In this document: positions 24,293 to 32,616 of the stretch, in pieces
How the letters are laid out: every line of letters starts with the position of its first letter
Numbering within the stretch: the stretch's first letter is position 1
Source: Pseudomonas aylmerensis
Lineage (GTDB): Bacteria > Pseudomonadota > Gammaproteobacteria > Pseudomonadales > Pseudomonadaceae
DNA: 64,000 nucleotides
NCBI RefSeq assembly: GCF_001702265.1
Contig: NZ_MAUE01000045.1
Coordinates: 457,766 to 521,765 of the forward strand
Direction: 5' to 3'
Position numbers and translations under genes: made by a program
Notes under the pieces: generated by a model
Databases searched by the model: none
What the model saw: the letters and a program-made list of their open reading frames with translations, nothing else
What the model was told of the DNA's origin: nothing

Positions 24293-25050
24293 GTTGTACC
24301 GTCGGTTTCCGGGCTGCCGGAAACGGCGTTCGGCACACACGACTTCTCACGGTCGGTGTCAGGTGCGTCAAGAGTGGTTGGCCACTCCAGTGTCCAGCAA
24401 AACCTGCCAATTGGGCCGGTATCGCGACGGACGCGTCCTGCTTGTTAGCGGTGGTGACAAAGGCACCACTTCAACAAAAGCTAAGGTCAGGAGGAGGAAT
24501 CAACCGGCGACTGTGGACGAGATGAAGCGTCTAAATATAAGCCTAGTGCTACACGGTCCGACGGTTGTGCATCTCCACCCTACACGTATCCCTGATAATT
24601 CGGGTGCTGCCGCGCGCAGAATCCGCAGCGGGTTGGCATTTACCGTGTTCTCCAATGGGGAGTCCACGCTCATGGCTAAACAAGACTAGGTGTGGGCGAC
24701 TGCGCTCTCACTCAGCTCTTAACAGGCGTTGTTTCCGAAACATTCGCCATGGTCTGGCCCAAGACTGACTGCACTTTGTGAACTGGCCGTAAATATCGGC
24801 GCAGAATGCGAGTATTCACTCTGCTTTCTGCACTCGCTTCAGGCCTCATGTCACCTGCGCTTGTTACAATCTCGAGCCTTCCAGGGTGGCGAAAGCCCCG
24901 TAGGACGGCCTCGCGTCCTGATGAATTGCGATGGTCAGGGCCGGCAGTTTGCCGCAAGTCCTCTGTCCAGGCCGCTTTTGGCGGCGTTCGCGACTATAGC
25001 AGCAATGATTAAGTGCTTCAATTCCATAAAAAATTGTTATCATCGCCGCC
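24293..25050. promoter_or_regulatory. 758-base divergent control region rne / rluC
   Basis: No gene is supported here. On the minus strand this must hold the rne promoter and its long leader; a small hairpin with GTGGTG/CACCAC arms lies at 24451-24469. On the plus strand the last 60 bases contain AT-rich elements (CTATAGC at 24994, TTATCAT at 25037) that could be rluC -10 sequences. Confidence 0.55.
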
Positions 25051-26010
25051 ATGACGACTACCGCCCCCCAGACCCCCAGCGTCCAGCTGCTCGAGGTCTC
25101 GCCGGAATATGCCGGCCAACGCATCGACAATTTTCTCCTGGCCAGGCTCAAAGGCGTGCCCAAGACCTTGATTTACCGCATCTTGCGTAAAGGCGAAGTG
25201 CGCGTGAACAAGGGCCGCATCAAGCCCGAGTACAAGTTGCAGGCGGGCGATATCGTCCGTGTGCCGCCGGTGCGCGTGCCGGAACGCGACGAGCCTGTGC
25301 CGTTGGCCCAGGGCCTGTTGCAGCGTCTTGAAGCCTCGATTGTCTTCGAAGACAACAAGCTGATCGTGATCAACAAGCCCTGCGGCATTGCGGTTCACGG
25401 CGGCAGCGGCCTGAATTTCGGCGTGATCGAAGCCTTTCGTCAGTTGCGCCCGGATGCCAAGGAGCTGGAGCTGGTCCATCGCCTGGACCGTGACACCTCC
25501 GGCCTGCTGATGATTGCCAAAAAGCGCAGCATGTTGCGCCACCTGCACACCGCCCTGCGTGGCGATGGCGTGGACAAGCGCTACATGGCGCTGGTGCGCG
25601 GCAACTGGGCCAGTTCGATCAAGAGCGTTCGTGCGCCGTTGCAGAAGAGCAACCTGCGTTCCGGCGAGCGCATGGTTGAAGTGGACGAGGAGGGCAAAGA
25701 AGCCCTGACCCTGTTCAAGGTGCTGCGCCGTTTCGGCGATTTCGCCACCCTGGTCGAGGCCAAGCCGGTCACCGGGCGTACCCATCAGATTCGCGTCCAC
25801 ACGCTGCACGCAGGCCACTGCATTGCCGGTGACACCAAGTACGGCGATGAGGATTTCTCCAAGGAGATCCGCGACCTGGGCGGCAAGCGCCTGTTCCTGC
25901 ACGCCTACATGCTCACTGTGCCGCTGCCCGACGGCGGCGAGCTGAAGCTGCAGGCGCCGGTCGATGAGATGTGGGCCAAGACCGTGGAGCGTTTGAGTGT
26001 CGCACCTTGA
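25051..26010 (+). CDS. rluC: RluC, 23S rRNA pseudouridine synthase
   Basis: RluC converts U955, U2504 and U2580 of 23S rRNA (E. coli numbering) to pseudouridine. The 319-residue product has an S4 RNA-binding domain at about 20-80 (QRIDNFLLARLKGVPKTLIY) and the catalytic RluA-type domain with D146 in LVHRLDRDTSGLLMIAK. The C-terminal RTHQIRVHTLHAGHCIAGD and RLFLHAYML segments are family hallmarks. It is divergent from rne, as in other gamma-proteobacteria, and overlaps the following HAD gene by 14 bases. Confidence 0.94.
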   Translation: MTTTAPQTPSVQLLEVSPEYAGQRIDNFLLARLKGVPKTLIYRILRKGEVRVNKGRIKPEYKLQAGDIVRVPPVRVPERDEPVPLAQGLLQRLEASIVFEDNKLIVINKPCGIAVHGGSGLNFGVIEAFRQLRPDAKELELVHRLDRDTSGLLMIAKKRSMLRHLHTALRGDGVDKRYMALVRGNWASSIKSVRAPLQKSNLRSGERMVEVDEEGKEALTLFKVLRRFGDFATLVEAKPVTGRTHQIRVHTLHAGHCIAGDTKYGDEDFSKEIRDLGGKRLFLHAYMLTVPLPDGGELKLQAPVDEMWAKTVERLSVAP

Positions 26011-26659
26011 TTACAAACTGCTGATTTTCGATTGGGACGGCACTCTGTGTAATTCCATTGGCCGGATTGTCGAGTCGATGCACGCCGCTTCGACCCGTTC
26101 CGGCTACGCACTGTGCAGCGACCTGGCGGTCAAGGGCATCATCGGCCTGGGCTTGCCGGAGGCGATTCGCACCCTGTACCCGCAGATCAGCGACGCTGAG
26201 CTAGTTGCGTTCCGCGACCATTACGCCGATCACTACATTGCGCTGGAGGCCACGCCTTCGCCGTTGTTCGAGGGCGTGATGCAGTCGTTGGAAGCGTTTC
26301 GCGCCGAGGGTTACCACCTCGCTGTTGCCACCGGCAAGGTCCGTCGCGGGCTGGATCGGGTGCTCAAGGCGCATGGTTTTGAAGACTTCTTCGATATCAC
26401 CCGCGCCGCGGATGAAACTGCCAGCAAACCTCACCCTCTGATGCTTGAGCAGATCCTGGCGCATTGCGGTGTAGCGCCGCGCCAGGCACTGATGGTGGGC
26501 GATGCTTCTTTCGACCTGATGATGGCGCGCAATGCTGGCATGGACAGCGTGGCGGTCAGCTACGGTGCCCAGGCAGCTGAAGCCTTGCAGCAATACGAGC
26601 CCAGGCTGACGATTGATCATTTTTCTGAACTGCAGGCCTGGCTCAGCCAGGCCCGATAA
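25997..26659 (+). CDS. HAD-superfamily phosphatase, phosphoglycolate-phosphatase-like
   Basis: This 220-residue product is a HAD subfamily IA hydrolase. Motif I is FDWDGTLCNSIG with the nucleophile Asp, motif II is the VATGK region, and motifs III and IV are KPHPLMLEQILAHC and MVGDASFDLMMARNAGM. The start is a GTG inside the end of rluC, so translation is probably coupled. The substrate is not known. The place between rluC and sppA is conserved in Pseudomonas. Confidence 0.87.
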   Translation: MSHLDYKLLIFDWDGTLCNSIGRIVESMHAASTRSGYALCSDLAVKGIIGLGLPEAIRTLYPQISDAELVAFRDHYADHYIALEATPSPLFEGVMQSLEAFRAEGYHLAVATGKVRRGLDRVLKAHGFEDFFDITRAADETASKPHPLMLEQILAHCGVAPRQALMVGDASFDLMMARNAGMDSVAVSYGAQAAEALQQYEPRLTIDHFSELQAWLSQAR

Positions 26660-26680
26660 GTCTTTGCTGGGGTTAATGGC

Positions 26681-27664
26681 ATGAGTGACGAGTGGAAAGC
26701 GCCCGAAAAGGCCGATAGCAGTGATGACAAGAGCTGGAAGCTGCTGGAGAAAACCCTCCTGGCCAGTGTCCAGGAGCAGCGCCGGGCACGGCGTTGGGGG
26801 ATTTTCTTCAAGTTGCTGACCTTTGTCTGGCTTATTGCCATGCTCGCGTTGTTCAGCCCGTTGATGGACATGGAAAAAAGCGCAACCCGCGGCGCCAACT
26901 ACACCGCCCTGATTGAAGTGCGCGGGGTGATTGCCGACAAGGAGTCGGCCAGCGCCGACAATATTGTCAGCAGCCTGCGTGCCGCGTTCGAAGACCCCAA
27001 GGTCAAGGGTGTGATCCTGCGCATCAACAGTCCTGGCGGCAGCCCGGTGCAATCAGGTTATGTGTATGACGAGATTCGTCGTCTGCGCGGCCTGCACCCG
27101 GATATCAAGCTGTACGCGGTGATTTCCGACCTGGGTGCCTCGGGCGCCTATTACATCGCCAGCGCTGCTGATCAGATCTATGCCGACAAGGCCAGCCTGG
27201 TCGGTTCCATCGGTGTAACGGCGGCCGGTTACGGCTTTGTCGGCACCATGGAGAAGCTCGGCGTGGAGCGTCGCACCTACACCTCGGGCGAGCACAAGGC
27301 CTTCCTCGACCCGTTCCAGCCGCAAAAGGCCGATGAAACCCAGTTCTGGCAGGGCGTGCTCGACACCACCCACCGTCAATTCATCGCCAGCGTGAAGCAG
27401 GGGCGCGGTGATCGCCTCAAGGACAAAGACCATCCGGAGCTGTTCTCCGGGCTGGTGTGGTCGGGCGAGCAGGCGTTGCCGCTGGGCTTGATCGATGGCC
27501 TGGGCAGTGCCAGTTCGGTGGCGCGCGATGTGATTGGCGAGAAAGAGCTGGTGGATTTCACGGTTGAGGAATCGCCGTTTGATCGCTTCTCCAAGCGGCT
27601 GGGTGCCAGCGTGGCCGAGAAGCTGGCGTTCTACATGGGCTTCCAAGGCCCGAGCCTGCGCTGA
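26681..27664 (+). CDS. sppA: SppA-type signal peptide peptidase (short form)
   Basis: SppA is a membrane serine protease that degrades released signal peptides. The 327-residue product has a cytoplasmic N-terminus, one membrane helix at about 41-61 (IFFKLLTFVWLIAMLALF), and an S49 protease domain. The nucleophile is S144 in LGASGAYYIASAADQI and the general base is K196 in TSGEHKAFLD, 52 residues later, as in Bacillus SppA. At this length it is the short form. It follows the HAD gene by 21 bases. Confidence 0.9.
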   Translation: MSDEWKAPEKADSSDDKSWKLLEKTLLASVQEQRRARRWGIFFKLLTFVWLIAMLALFSPLMDMEKSATRGANYTALIEVRGVIADKESASADNIVSSLRAAFEDPKVKGVILRINSPGGSPVQSGYVYDEIRRLRGLHPDIKLYAVISDLGASGAYYIASAADQIYADKASLVGSIGVTAAGYGFVGTMEKLGVERRTYTSGEHKAFLDPFQPQKADETQFWQGVLDTTHRQFIASVKQGRGDRLKDKDHPELFSGLVWSGEQALPLGLIDGLGSASSVARDVIGEKELVDFTVEESPFDRFSKRLGASVAEKLAFYMGFQGPSLR

Positions 27665-27688
27665 TCCAGCAGGCGCATCGATTCACGT

Positions 27689-27776
27689 GTGGGAGCGGGC
27701 TTGTCCGCGATAGCGGTTGGCCAGTCGACATTTATAGTGGCAGGACCAGCGCTATCGCAGGCAAGCCAGCTCCCAC
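27689..27776. repeat. REP pair (REPIN)
   Basis: Arms GTGGGAGCGGGCTTGTCCGC and GCAGGCAAGCCAGCTCCCAC face each other across about 45 bases. It sits between the sppA end and the maf end. Confidence 0.88.
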
Positions 27777-27794
27777 AGTAGTTCGGTGGTGGGC

Positions 27795-28373
27795 TTAAGG
27801 GATCTGCACGCCTTCAGCCAGCAGCATGTCGACCAGTCGTATCAGTGGTAGGCCCACTAAGCTGGTCGAGTCCGGCCCTTCGGTGCTCTGGAACAGGCTC
27901 ACACCCAAGCCTTCAGCCTTGAAGCTCCCTGCGCAGTCATACGGCTGCTCGATCCGCAGATAGCGCTCAACACGCTCAACGTCCAGCTCACGCATGTGCA
28001 CGGTAAACGGCACACAGTCGACCTGGCAGTGCCCTGTCTCGCTGTTCAGGAGCGCCAGGCCCGTCAGAAAGCTCACACGCTTGCCGCTGGCTGCCAGCAA
28101 TTGTTCGCGGGCGTTCTCGAAGGTGTGGGGCTTGCCGATGATCCGGCCGTCGAGCGCGGCCACTTGGTCGGAGCCGATGATCAAATGGCCTGGATGACTC
28201 GCGGCGAGGGCGCGGGCTTTCCCTTCGGCCAGGCGCTTGACCAGGTCGACGGCGGATTCATTTGCACGGTGGCTTTCGTCGATATCCGGCGAGCTGCAGA
28301 TGAACGGCACGTGCAGGCGGCTGAGCAATTCCCGGCGATAAACCGAGCTGGATGCGAGTAATAAAGGCAGCAT
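27795..28373 (-). CDS. Maf-family nucleotide pyrophosphatase
   Basis: Maf proteins hydrolyse non-canonical or modified nucleoside triphosphates. The YceF type, which this position next to yceD suggests, prefers 7-methyl-GTP in E. coli. The 192-residue product starts MLPLLLASSSVYRRELLSRL behind GAGGAG and has the conserved IIGSDQVAAL and KPHTFENAREQL blocks and the catalytic Asp/Glu near YDCAGSFKAEG. The open frame runs much further upstream, but the start at 28373 is the family start. It is divergent from yceD. Confidence 0.9.
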   Translation of the reverse strand: MLPLLLASSSVYRRELLSRLHVPFICSSPDIDESHRANESAVDLVKRLAEGKARALAASHPGHLIIGSDQVAALDGRIIGKPHTFENAREQLLAASGKRVSFLTGLALLNSETGHCQVDCVPFTVHMRELDVERVERYLRIEQPYDCAGSFKAEGLGVSLFQSTEGPDSTSLVGLPLIRLVDMLLAEGVQIP

Positions 28374-28441
28374 GGGCGTCTCCTCAAGGCAGCCGGGGAT
28401 TCTAGCGGGGCGACCGGCTGACGCACAGGGCTGAATTTCCT

Positions 28442-28469
28442 TTGACATGGCCGGGTGCATCCCTATAAT
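28442..28469 (+). promoter_or_regulatory. near-consensus sigma-70 promoter of the yceD-rpmF-plsX operon
   Basis: TTGACA at 28442 and TATAAT at 28464 are both perfect hexamers, separated by 16 bases. The expected start site near 28476 lies only about 3 bases before the yceD ATG at 28479, so the mRNA would be leaderless or nearly so. Confidence 0.85.
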
Positions 28470-28478
28470 GCTGCGCCT

Positions 28479-29009
28479 ATGTTGAATGACCCGATTCCAC
28501 CTCACGTTGACCCGCGCAAATTGGCTGATCGTGGCACCTCCCTTCAAGGTGAGTTGCTGCTGGCCGATTTGGAGAGACTCTGCGACCCGCTTTCCGACAC
28601 TGTCGGTACGGTGCAGGCCAAATTCGTTTTTGAACGAGATGAACGTAAATCTGTGGTAATTCACAGCTTTATCGACACCGAAGTCAAAATGGTTTGCCAG
28701 CGTTGTCTTGAGCTGGTCACCCTGCCGATCCACAGCGAGTGCAGTTATGCTGTGGTGAAGGAGGGTGCGAATACCCAGTCGTTGCCGAAAGGTTATGACG
28801 TGCTGGAACTGGGCGAAGATCCTTTGGATCTGCATGCACTGATCGAGGAGGAGCTTTTGCTCGCCTTGCCCATTGTGCCTGCTCATCATCCGGAAGAATG
28901 CCAGCAGCCGGCGGGCCTCGATGACGAGCCCGAACCGAGCGAGGACGAGGTAACGCGGTCCAACCCGTTCAGTGTATTGGCGCAGTTAAAGCGTGACCCA
29001 AACGTTTAG
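28479..29009 (+). CDS. yceD: YceD, DUF177 large-subunit rRNA accumulation protein
   Basis: YceD/DUF177 proteins are needed for normal 23S rRNA accumulation in bacteria and plastids. The 176-residue product has the DUF177 core with KFVFERDERKSVVIHSF, the cysteine pair in MVCQRCLELV, and an acidic C-terminus (DDEPEPSEDEV). It is the first gene of the yceD-rpmF-plsX-fab group. The ATG at 28479 fits the family start and follows a strong promoter so closely that there is no room for a ribosome site. Confidence 0.92.
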   Translation: MLNDPIPPHVDPRKLADRGTSLQGELLLADLERLCDPLSDTVGTVQAKFVFERDERKSVVIHSFIDTEVKMVCQRCLELVTLPIHSECSYAVVKEGANTQSLPKGYDVLELGEDPLDLHALIEEELLLALPIVPAHHPEECQQPAGLDDEPEPSEDEVTRSNPFSVLAQLKRDPNV

Positions 29010-29020
29010 GAGTTAATCAA
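29005..29020 (+). promoter_or_regulatory. rpmF ribosome-binding region resembling the RgsA target in acpP
   Basis: TTTAGGAGTTAATCAA ahead of the rpmF ATG shares 13 of 16 bases with the sequence complementary to RgsA (38353-38372). It could be a weaker second pairing site. Confidence 0.35.
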
Positions 29021-29022
29021 TT

Positions 29023-29205
29023 ATGGCTGTTCAGCAGAACAAAAAATCCCGCTCCGCCCGTGACATGCGCCGTTCGCACGACGCTCTCGAGGCTAGCACC
29101 CTGTCCGTAGAAAAGACCACCGGTGAAGTTCACCTGCGTCACCACGTATCGCCAGAAGGCGTATACCGTGGCCGTAAAGTGATCGACAAGGGCGCTGACG
29201 AGTAA
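29023..29205 (+). CDS. rpmF: Ribosomal protein L32
   Basis: L32 is a small basic protein of the 50S subunit. The 60-residue product ([20 protein letters not shown]...) is the cysteine-free form with no zinc ribbon. It follows yceD by 13 bases and leads into plsX, a conserved order that couples ribosome and membrane-lipid synthesis. Confidence 0.96.
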
Positions 29206-29209
29206 TCAC

Positions 29210-30220
29210 TTGTCTGCCCTAGTCATCGCGATTGACGCAATGGGCGGGGACTTCGGTCCCCGCAGCATTGTTCAGGCCTGCATTGCCAGCCTGTCTGCCA
29301 CACCCTCGCTGCACCTGACCCTTGTCGGTCAACCCTCCCTTCTTGAAGAACTGATTGCCAGCCATCCGGCGGTGGATCGCGCGCGCCTGACGATTACGCC
29401 AGCCAGCGAAACCATCAGCATGGATGACAAGCCGGCGGCAGCCCTGCGCGGCAAGCCCGACTCTTCGATGCGGGTGGCCCTTGAGTTGCTGCGTGATGGC
29501 AAGGTGCAAGCCTGTGTCAGTGCCGGCAATACCGGGGCGTTGATGGCGCTGTCCCGACACGTGCTCAAGACCCTGCCGGGGATTGACCGCCCGGCGATGG
29601 TGGCCGCGATTCCGACGCAGAAAGGCTATTGCCAACTGCTGGACCTGGGTGCAAATGTCGATTGCAGTGCCGAGCACCTGTTCCAGTTCGCAGTGATGGG
29701 CTCGGTGGCTGCCGAAGCATTGGGCGTGGCGCGTCCGCGCGTGGCCTTGCTGAATATCGGTACCGAAGACATCAAGGGCAACCAGCAGGTCAAGCTGGCC
29801 GCCACCTTGCTGCAGGGTGCGCGGGGTTTGAACTACGTAGGCTTCGTCGAAGGTGATGGCCTGTACCGTGGCGAAGCGGATGTGGTGGTGTGCGACGGGT
29901 TTGTCGGCAATATCCTGCTCAAATCCAGCGAAGGCCTGGCGACCATGATTGCTGCGCGTATCGAGGCCTTGTTCAAGCAGAATCTGGCGTCGCGCCTGGT
30001 GGGTGCCCTGGCACTGCCATTGATGCGGCGCCTGCAGGCTGACCTGGCGCCGGCGCGGCATAACGGTGCGAGTTTTCTCGGCCTGCAGGGCATTGTGGTG
30101 AAGAGCCACGGTTCTGCCGGTGTGGAAGGCTTTCAGAGCGCGATTGCACGGGCCTTGATCGAGATCCAGGAAAACCTGCCGCAACGCTTGCACGGCCGTC
30201 TCGAGGACCTGTTGCCTTAG
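29210..30220 (+). CDS. plsX: PlsX phosphate acyltransferase
   Basis: PlsX makes acyl-phosphate from acyl-ACP, feeding phospholipid synthesis. The 336-residue product starts at a TTG (MSALVIAIDAMGGDFGPRSI) and contains the conserved AIDAMGGDFGP, SAGNTGALMALSRH, DLGANVDCSAEHLFQFA and VCDGFVGNILLKSSEG blocks. It is 4 bases after rpmF, so translation is likely coupled. The upstream part of the fab cluster runs plsX-fabD-fabG-acpP-fabF. Confidence 0.95.
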   Translation: MSALVIAIDAMGGDFGPRSIVQACIASLSATPSLHLTLVGQPSLLEELIASHPAVDRARLTITPASETISMDDKPAAALRGKPDSSMRVALELLRDGKVQACVSAGNTGALMALSRHVLKTLPGIDRPAMVAAIPTQKGYCQLLDLGANVDCSAEHLFQFAVMGSVAAEALGVARPRVALLNIGTEDIKGNQQVKLAATLLQGARGLNYVGFVEGDGLYRGEADVVVCDGFVGNILLKSSEGLATMIAARIEALFKQNLASRLVGALALPLMRRLQADLAPARHNGASFLGLQGIVVKSHGSAGVEGFQSAIARALIEIQENLPQRLHGRLEDLLP

Positions 30221-30346
30221 GCGAATCGGCCCGGGAATGCTTAAATGTGACCGGCCAGTTCAATTGACCATCCAATCTGTCAGTTTCGTGCGCTCCCACC
30301 GTAGGGGCGTCGATTTCCGACGACCAGATCATTAGGGGCTTGTTAC

Positions 30347-31285
30347 ATGTCTACATCCCTCGCATTCGTCTTTCCAGGGCAGGGTTCGCAGTCCCTCGGC
30401 ATGCTGGCCGAGCTGGGCGCGCAATATCCGCAGGTCCTGGATACCTTCAAGGAAGCTTCCGATGCCCTGGGTTACGACCTGTGGGCACTGACCCAGCAGG
30501 GGCCGGAAGAACAACTCAATCAAACCGACAAGACCCAGCCGGCCATCCTGACCGCTTCGATCGCCCTGTGGCGTTTGTGGCTGGCACAAGGTGGCGCGCG
30601 TCCGGCATTCGTTGCCGGTCACAGCCTGGGTGAGTACAGCGCCCTGGTGGCGGCGGGCAGCCTGACCCTGGGTGAGGCGGTCAAGCTGGTTGAGCGTCGT
30701 GGCCAGTTGATGCAAGAGGCCGTTCCGGCCGGGCAGGGCGGCATGGCCGCTATCCTGGGTCTGGACGATGCCGTGGTGATCGAAGCCTGCGCCGAAGCGG
30801 CCCAGGGCGAAGTGGTCAACGCGGTGAACTTCAACTCCCCTGGCCAGGTGGTGATCGCCGGTGCCAAGGCGGCTGTCGAACGCGCCATTGAAGGCTGCAA
30901 GGCACGCGGTGCCAAACGCGCCCTGCCGTTGCCGGTCAGCGTGCCGTCGCACTGTGAGCTGATGCGCCCGGCGGCCGAGCGTTTTGCCGAGTCCATCGCT
31001 GCCATCAACTGGCAGGCGCCGCAGATTCCGCTGGTGCAGAACGTCAGCGCAGCCGTGGCTGCAGACCTCGACACCCTCAAGCGCGACCTGCTGGAGCAGC
31101 TCTACAAACCCGTGCGTTGGGTAGAATCGGTGCAGACCCTGGCTGCCAATGGCGCCACTGAACTGGTCGAGTGCGGCCCGGGCAAAGTCCTGGCCGGCCT
31201 GAACAAGCGCTGCGCCGACGGCGTGTCGACTGCCAACCTCAATACCCCGGATGCCTTCGCTGCCGCGCTTGCGGCACAGGCCTGA
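30347..31285 (+). CDS. fabD: FabD malonyl-CoA:ACP transacylase
   Basis: FabD transfers malonyl groups from CoA to AcpP. The 312-residue product has the FPGQGSQSLGM start motif, the nucleophile S93 in GHSLGEYSALVAAG, the conserved arginine region RGQLMQEAVPAGQGGMAAIL and the second catalytic histidine in PVSVPSHCELM. It lies 126 bases after plsX with no terminator, and 31 bases before fabG. Confidence 0.96.
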   Translation: MSTSLAFVFPGQGSQSLGMLAELGAQYPQVLDTFKEASDALGYDLWALTQQGPEEQLNQTDKTQPAILTASIALWRLWLAQGGARPAFVAGHSLGEYSALVAAGSLTLGEAVKLVERRGQLMQEAVPAGQGGMAAILGLDDAVVIEACAEAAQGEVVNAVNFNSPGQVVIAGAKAAVERAIEGCKARGAKRALPLPVSVPSHCELMRPAAERFAESIAAINWQAPQIPLVQNVSAAVAADLDTLKRDLLEQLYKPVRWVESVQTLAANGATELVECGPGKVLAGLNKRCADGVSTANLNTPDAFAAALAAQA

Positions 31286-31316
31286 AACCTGATCCCCGAA
31301 CTTAGGAGAAGCCTGC

Positions 31317-32060
31317 ATGAGTCTGCAAGGTAAAGTTGCACTGGTTACCGGCGCAAGCCGTGGCATTGGCCAGGCGATCGCCCTGGAACTGGGCCGTCAG
31401 GGCGCCGTTGTGATCGGCACCGCCACTTCCGCCTCGGGTGCCGAGCGTATCGCCGCGACCTTGAAGGAAAACGGCGTACAGGGCACCGGCCTTGAGCTGA
31501 ACGTGACCAGCGATGAATCCGTGGCTGCCGTACTGGCCGAGATCACCGCACAGTTCGGCGCGCCGGCGATTCTGGTGAACAATGCCGGGATTACCCGCGA
31601 TAACCTGATGATGCGCATGAAAGACGACGAGTGGTACGACGTGGTCGATACCAACTTGAACAGTCTGTTTCGCCTGTCCAAGGGTGTTTTGCGCGGCATG
31701 ACCAAGGCGCGTTGGGGCCGAATTATCAATATTGGCTCCGTAGTGGGTGCCATGGGCAACGCAGGCCAAGTAAACTACGCGTCCGCCAAGGCCGGTCTGG
31801 AAGGTTTCAGCCGTGCATTGGCACGTGAAGTCGGTTCGCGGTCGATTACGGTCAACTCGGTGGCCCCAGGGTTCATCGACACCGATATGACCCGCGAGCT
31901 GCCGGAAGCACAGCGTGAAGGCTTGCTGACGCAGATTCCGCTGGGCCGTCTGGGCCAGGCTCAAGAGATCGCGAATGTGGTCGCTTTCCTGGCATCCGAC
32001 GGTGCGGCATACGTGACTGGGGCTACAATCCCGGTGAACGGCGGGATGTACATGAGTTAA
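31317..32060 (+). CDS. fabG: FabG 3-oxoacyl-ACP reductase
   Basis: FabG carries out the NADPH-dependent reduction step of fatty acid elongation. The 247-residue short-chain dehydrogenase has the cofactor motif GASRGIGQAIA, the NNAGITRDNLMMRM block, the catalytic Y and K in NYASAKAGLEGFSRAL, and the FabG C-terminus (TGATIPVNGGMYM). A TTAGGAGAA ribosome site precedes the start. Confidence 0.96.
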   Translation: MSLQGKVALVTGASRGIGQAIALELGRQGAVVIGTATSASGAERIAATLKENGVQGTGLELNVTSDESVAAVLAEITAQFGAPAILVNNAGITRDNLMMRMKDDEWYDVVDTNLNSLFRLSKGVLRGMTKARWGRIINIGSVVGAMGNAGQVNYASAKAGLEGFSRALAREVGSRSITVNSVAPGFIDTDMTRELPEAQREGLLTQIPLGRLGQAQEIANVVAFLASDGAAYVTGATIPVNGGMYMS

Positions 32061-32251
32061 ATTGTGACGGATCGCTTCAAAAAAATGTCATACGAGCTGT
32101 CTAAAATCCGTTATAAAGCTGCAACTTAATTTATAGGCAGGTGGCCGACCGGGTACAGGGTGAAGCTTTCAGTTGAAAAGCTGAAAAGGCTTTCTATACA
32201 CTTACCCACTGGCCAGCTGCCTGAATTTGTCCATTAGGAGTTAAACAAGGT
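32061..32251 (+). promoter_or_regulatory. AT-rich leader/promoter region of acpP
   Basis: This gap between fabG and acpP is rich in A and T compared with its surroundings and holds several TATAA-like elements (near 32109-32118), so acpP probably has its own strong promoter. An inverted repeat (AGCTTTC/GAAAAGCT) lies at about 32164-32182. Confidence 0.55.
32231..32250 (+). promoter_or_regulatory. acpP ribosome-binding region, complementary to RgsA sRNA
   Basis: The 20 bases starting CCATTAGGAG just ahead of the acpP ATG match the antisense of the RgsA gene (38353-38372) at 19 of 20 positions, including the AGGAG ribosome site. Pairing would block translation start. Confidence 0.75.
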
Positions 32252-32488
32252 ATGAGCACCATCGAAGAGCGCGTCAAGAAAATCGTCGCCGAGCAACTGG
32301 GCGTTAAAGAAGAAGAAGTGGTCAACACTGCTTCCTTCGTAGAAGACCTGGGTGCCGATTCCCTTGACACCGTTGAGCTGGTGATGGCTCTGGAAGAGGA
32401 ATTCGAGACCGAAATCCCGGACGAAGAAGCTGAAAAAATCACTACTGTTCAAGCTGCTATCGACTACGTTACTAGCCACCAGGCGTAA
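32252..32488 (+). CDS. acpP: Acyl carrier protein
   Basis: AcpP carries growing acyl chains on a phosphopantetheine arm. The 78-residue acidic product has S37 in EDLGADSLDTVELVMAL as the attachment site. It would be modified by a PPTase such as the one at 13164. A terminator-like hairpin follows at 32518 before fabF, which would let acpP be expressed above the rest. Its translation start is a predicted RgsA target. Confidence 0.97.
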   Translation: MSTIEERVKKIVAEQLGVKEEEVVNTASFVEDLGADSLDTVELVMALEEEFETEIPDEEAEKITTVQAAIDYVTSHQA

Positions 32489-32517
32489 TAGTTTGTAGTC
32501 GTCGCTTGCTGTTAGGG

Positions 32518-32552
32518 AAAAACCGCACTGCTGTAACGGCGTGCGGTTTTTT
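32518..32552 (+). terminator. terminator or attenuator between acpP and fabF
   Basis: AAAAACCGCAC and GTGCGGTTTTTT form a stem with a T-run, 30 bases after acpP and 65 before fabF. Partial read-through would explain why acpP is made in excess over fabF. Confidence 0.85.
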
Positions 32553-32616
32553 CTTTAGCCCTGATGAAAAGTGAGCGTCGAAGCAAAGTGTCGTCATCAA
32601 GAAAAAGGAGAGTGCT

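Noticed and set aside
21035..24448. A 1137-residue open frame opposite rne
   Set aside because: It is an antisense shadow of the rne gene, caused by GC-rich codon bias and low-complexity repeats. Its translation has no recognisable domain, and the rne frame has all RNase E catalytic residues.
25034..25053. Leaderless start for rluC (TTATCAT close to the ATG)
   Set aside because: At least two other -10-like elements (CTATAGC at 24994 and CATAAA at 25025) are equally plausible, so leaderless transcription cannot be singled out.
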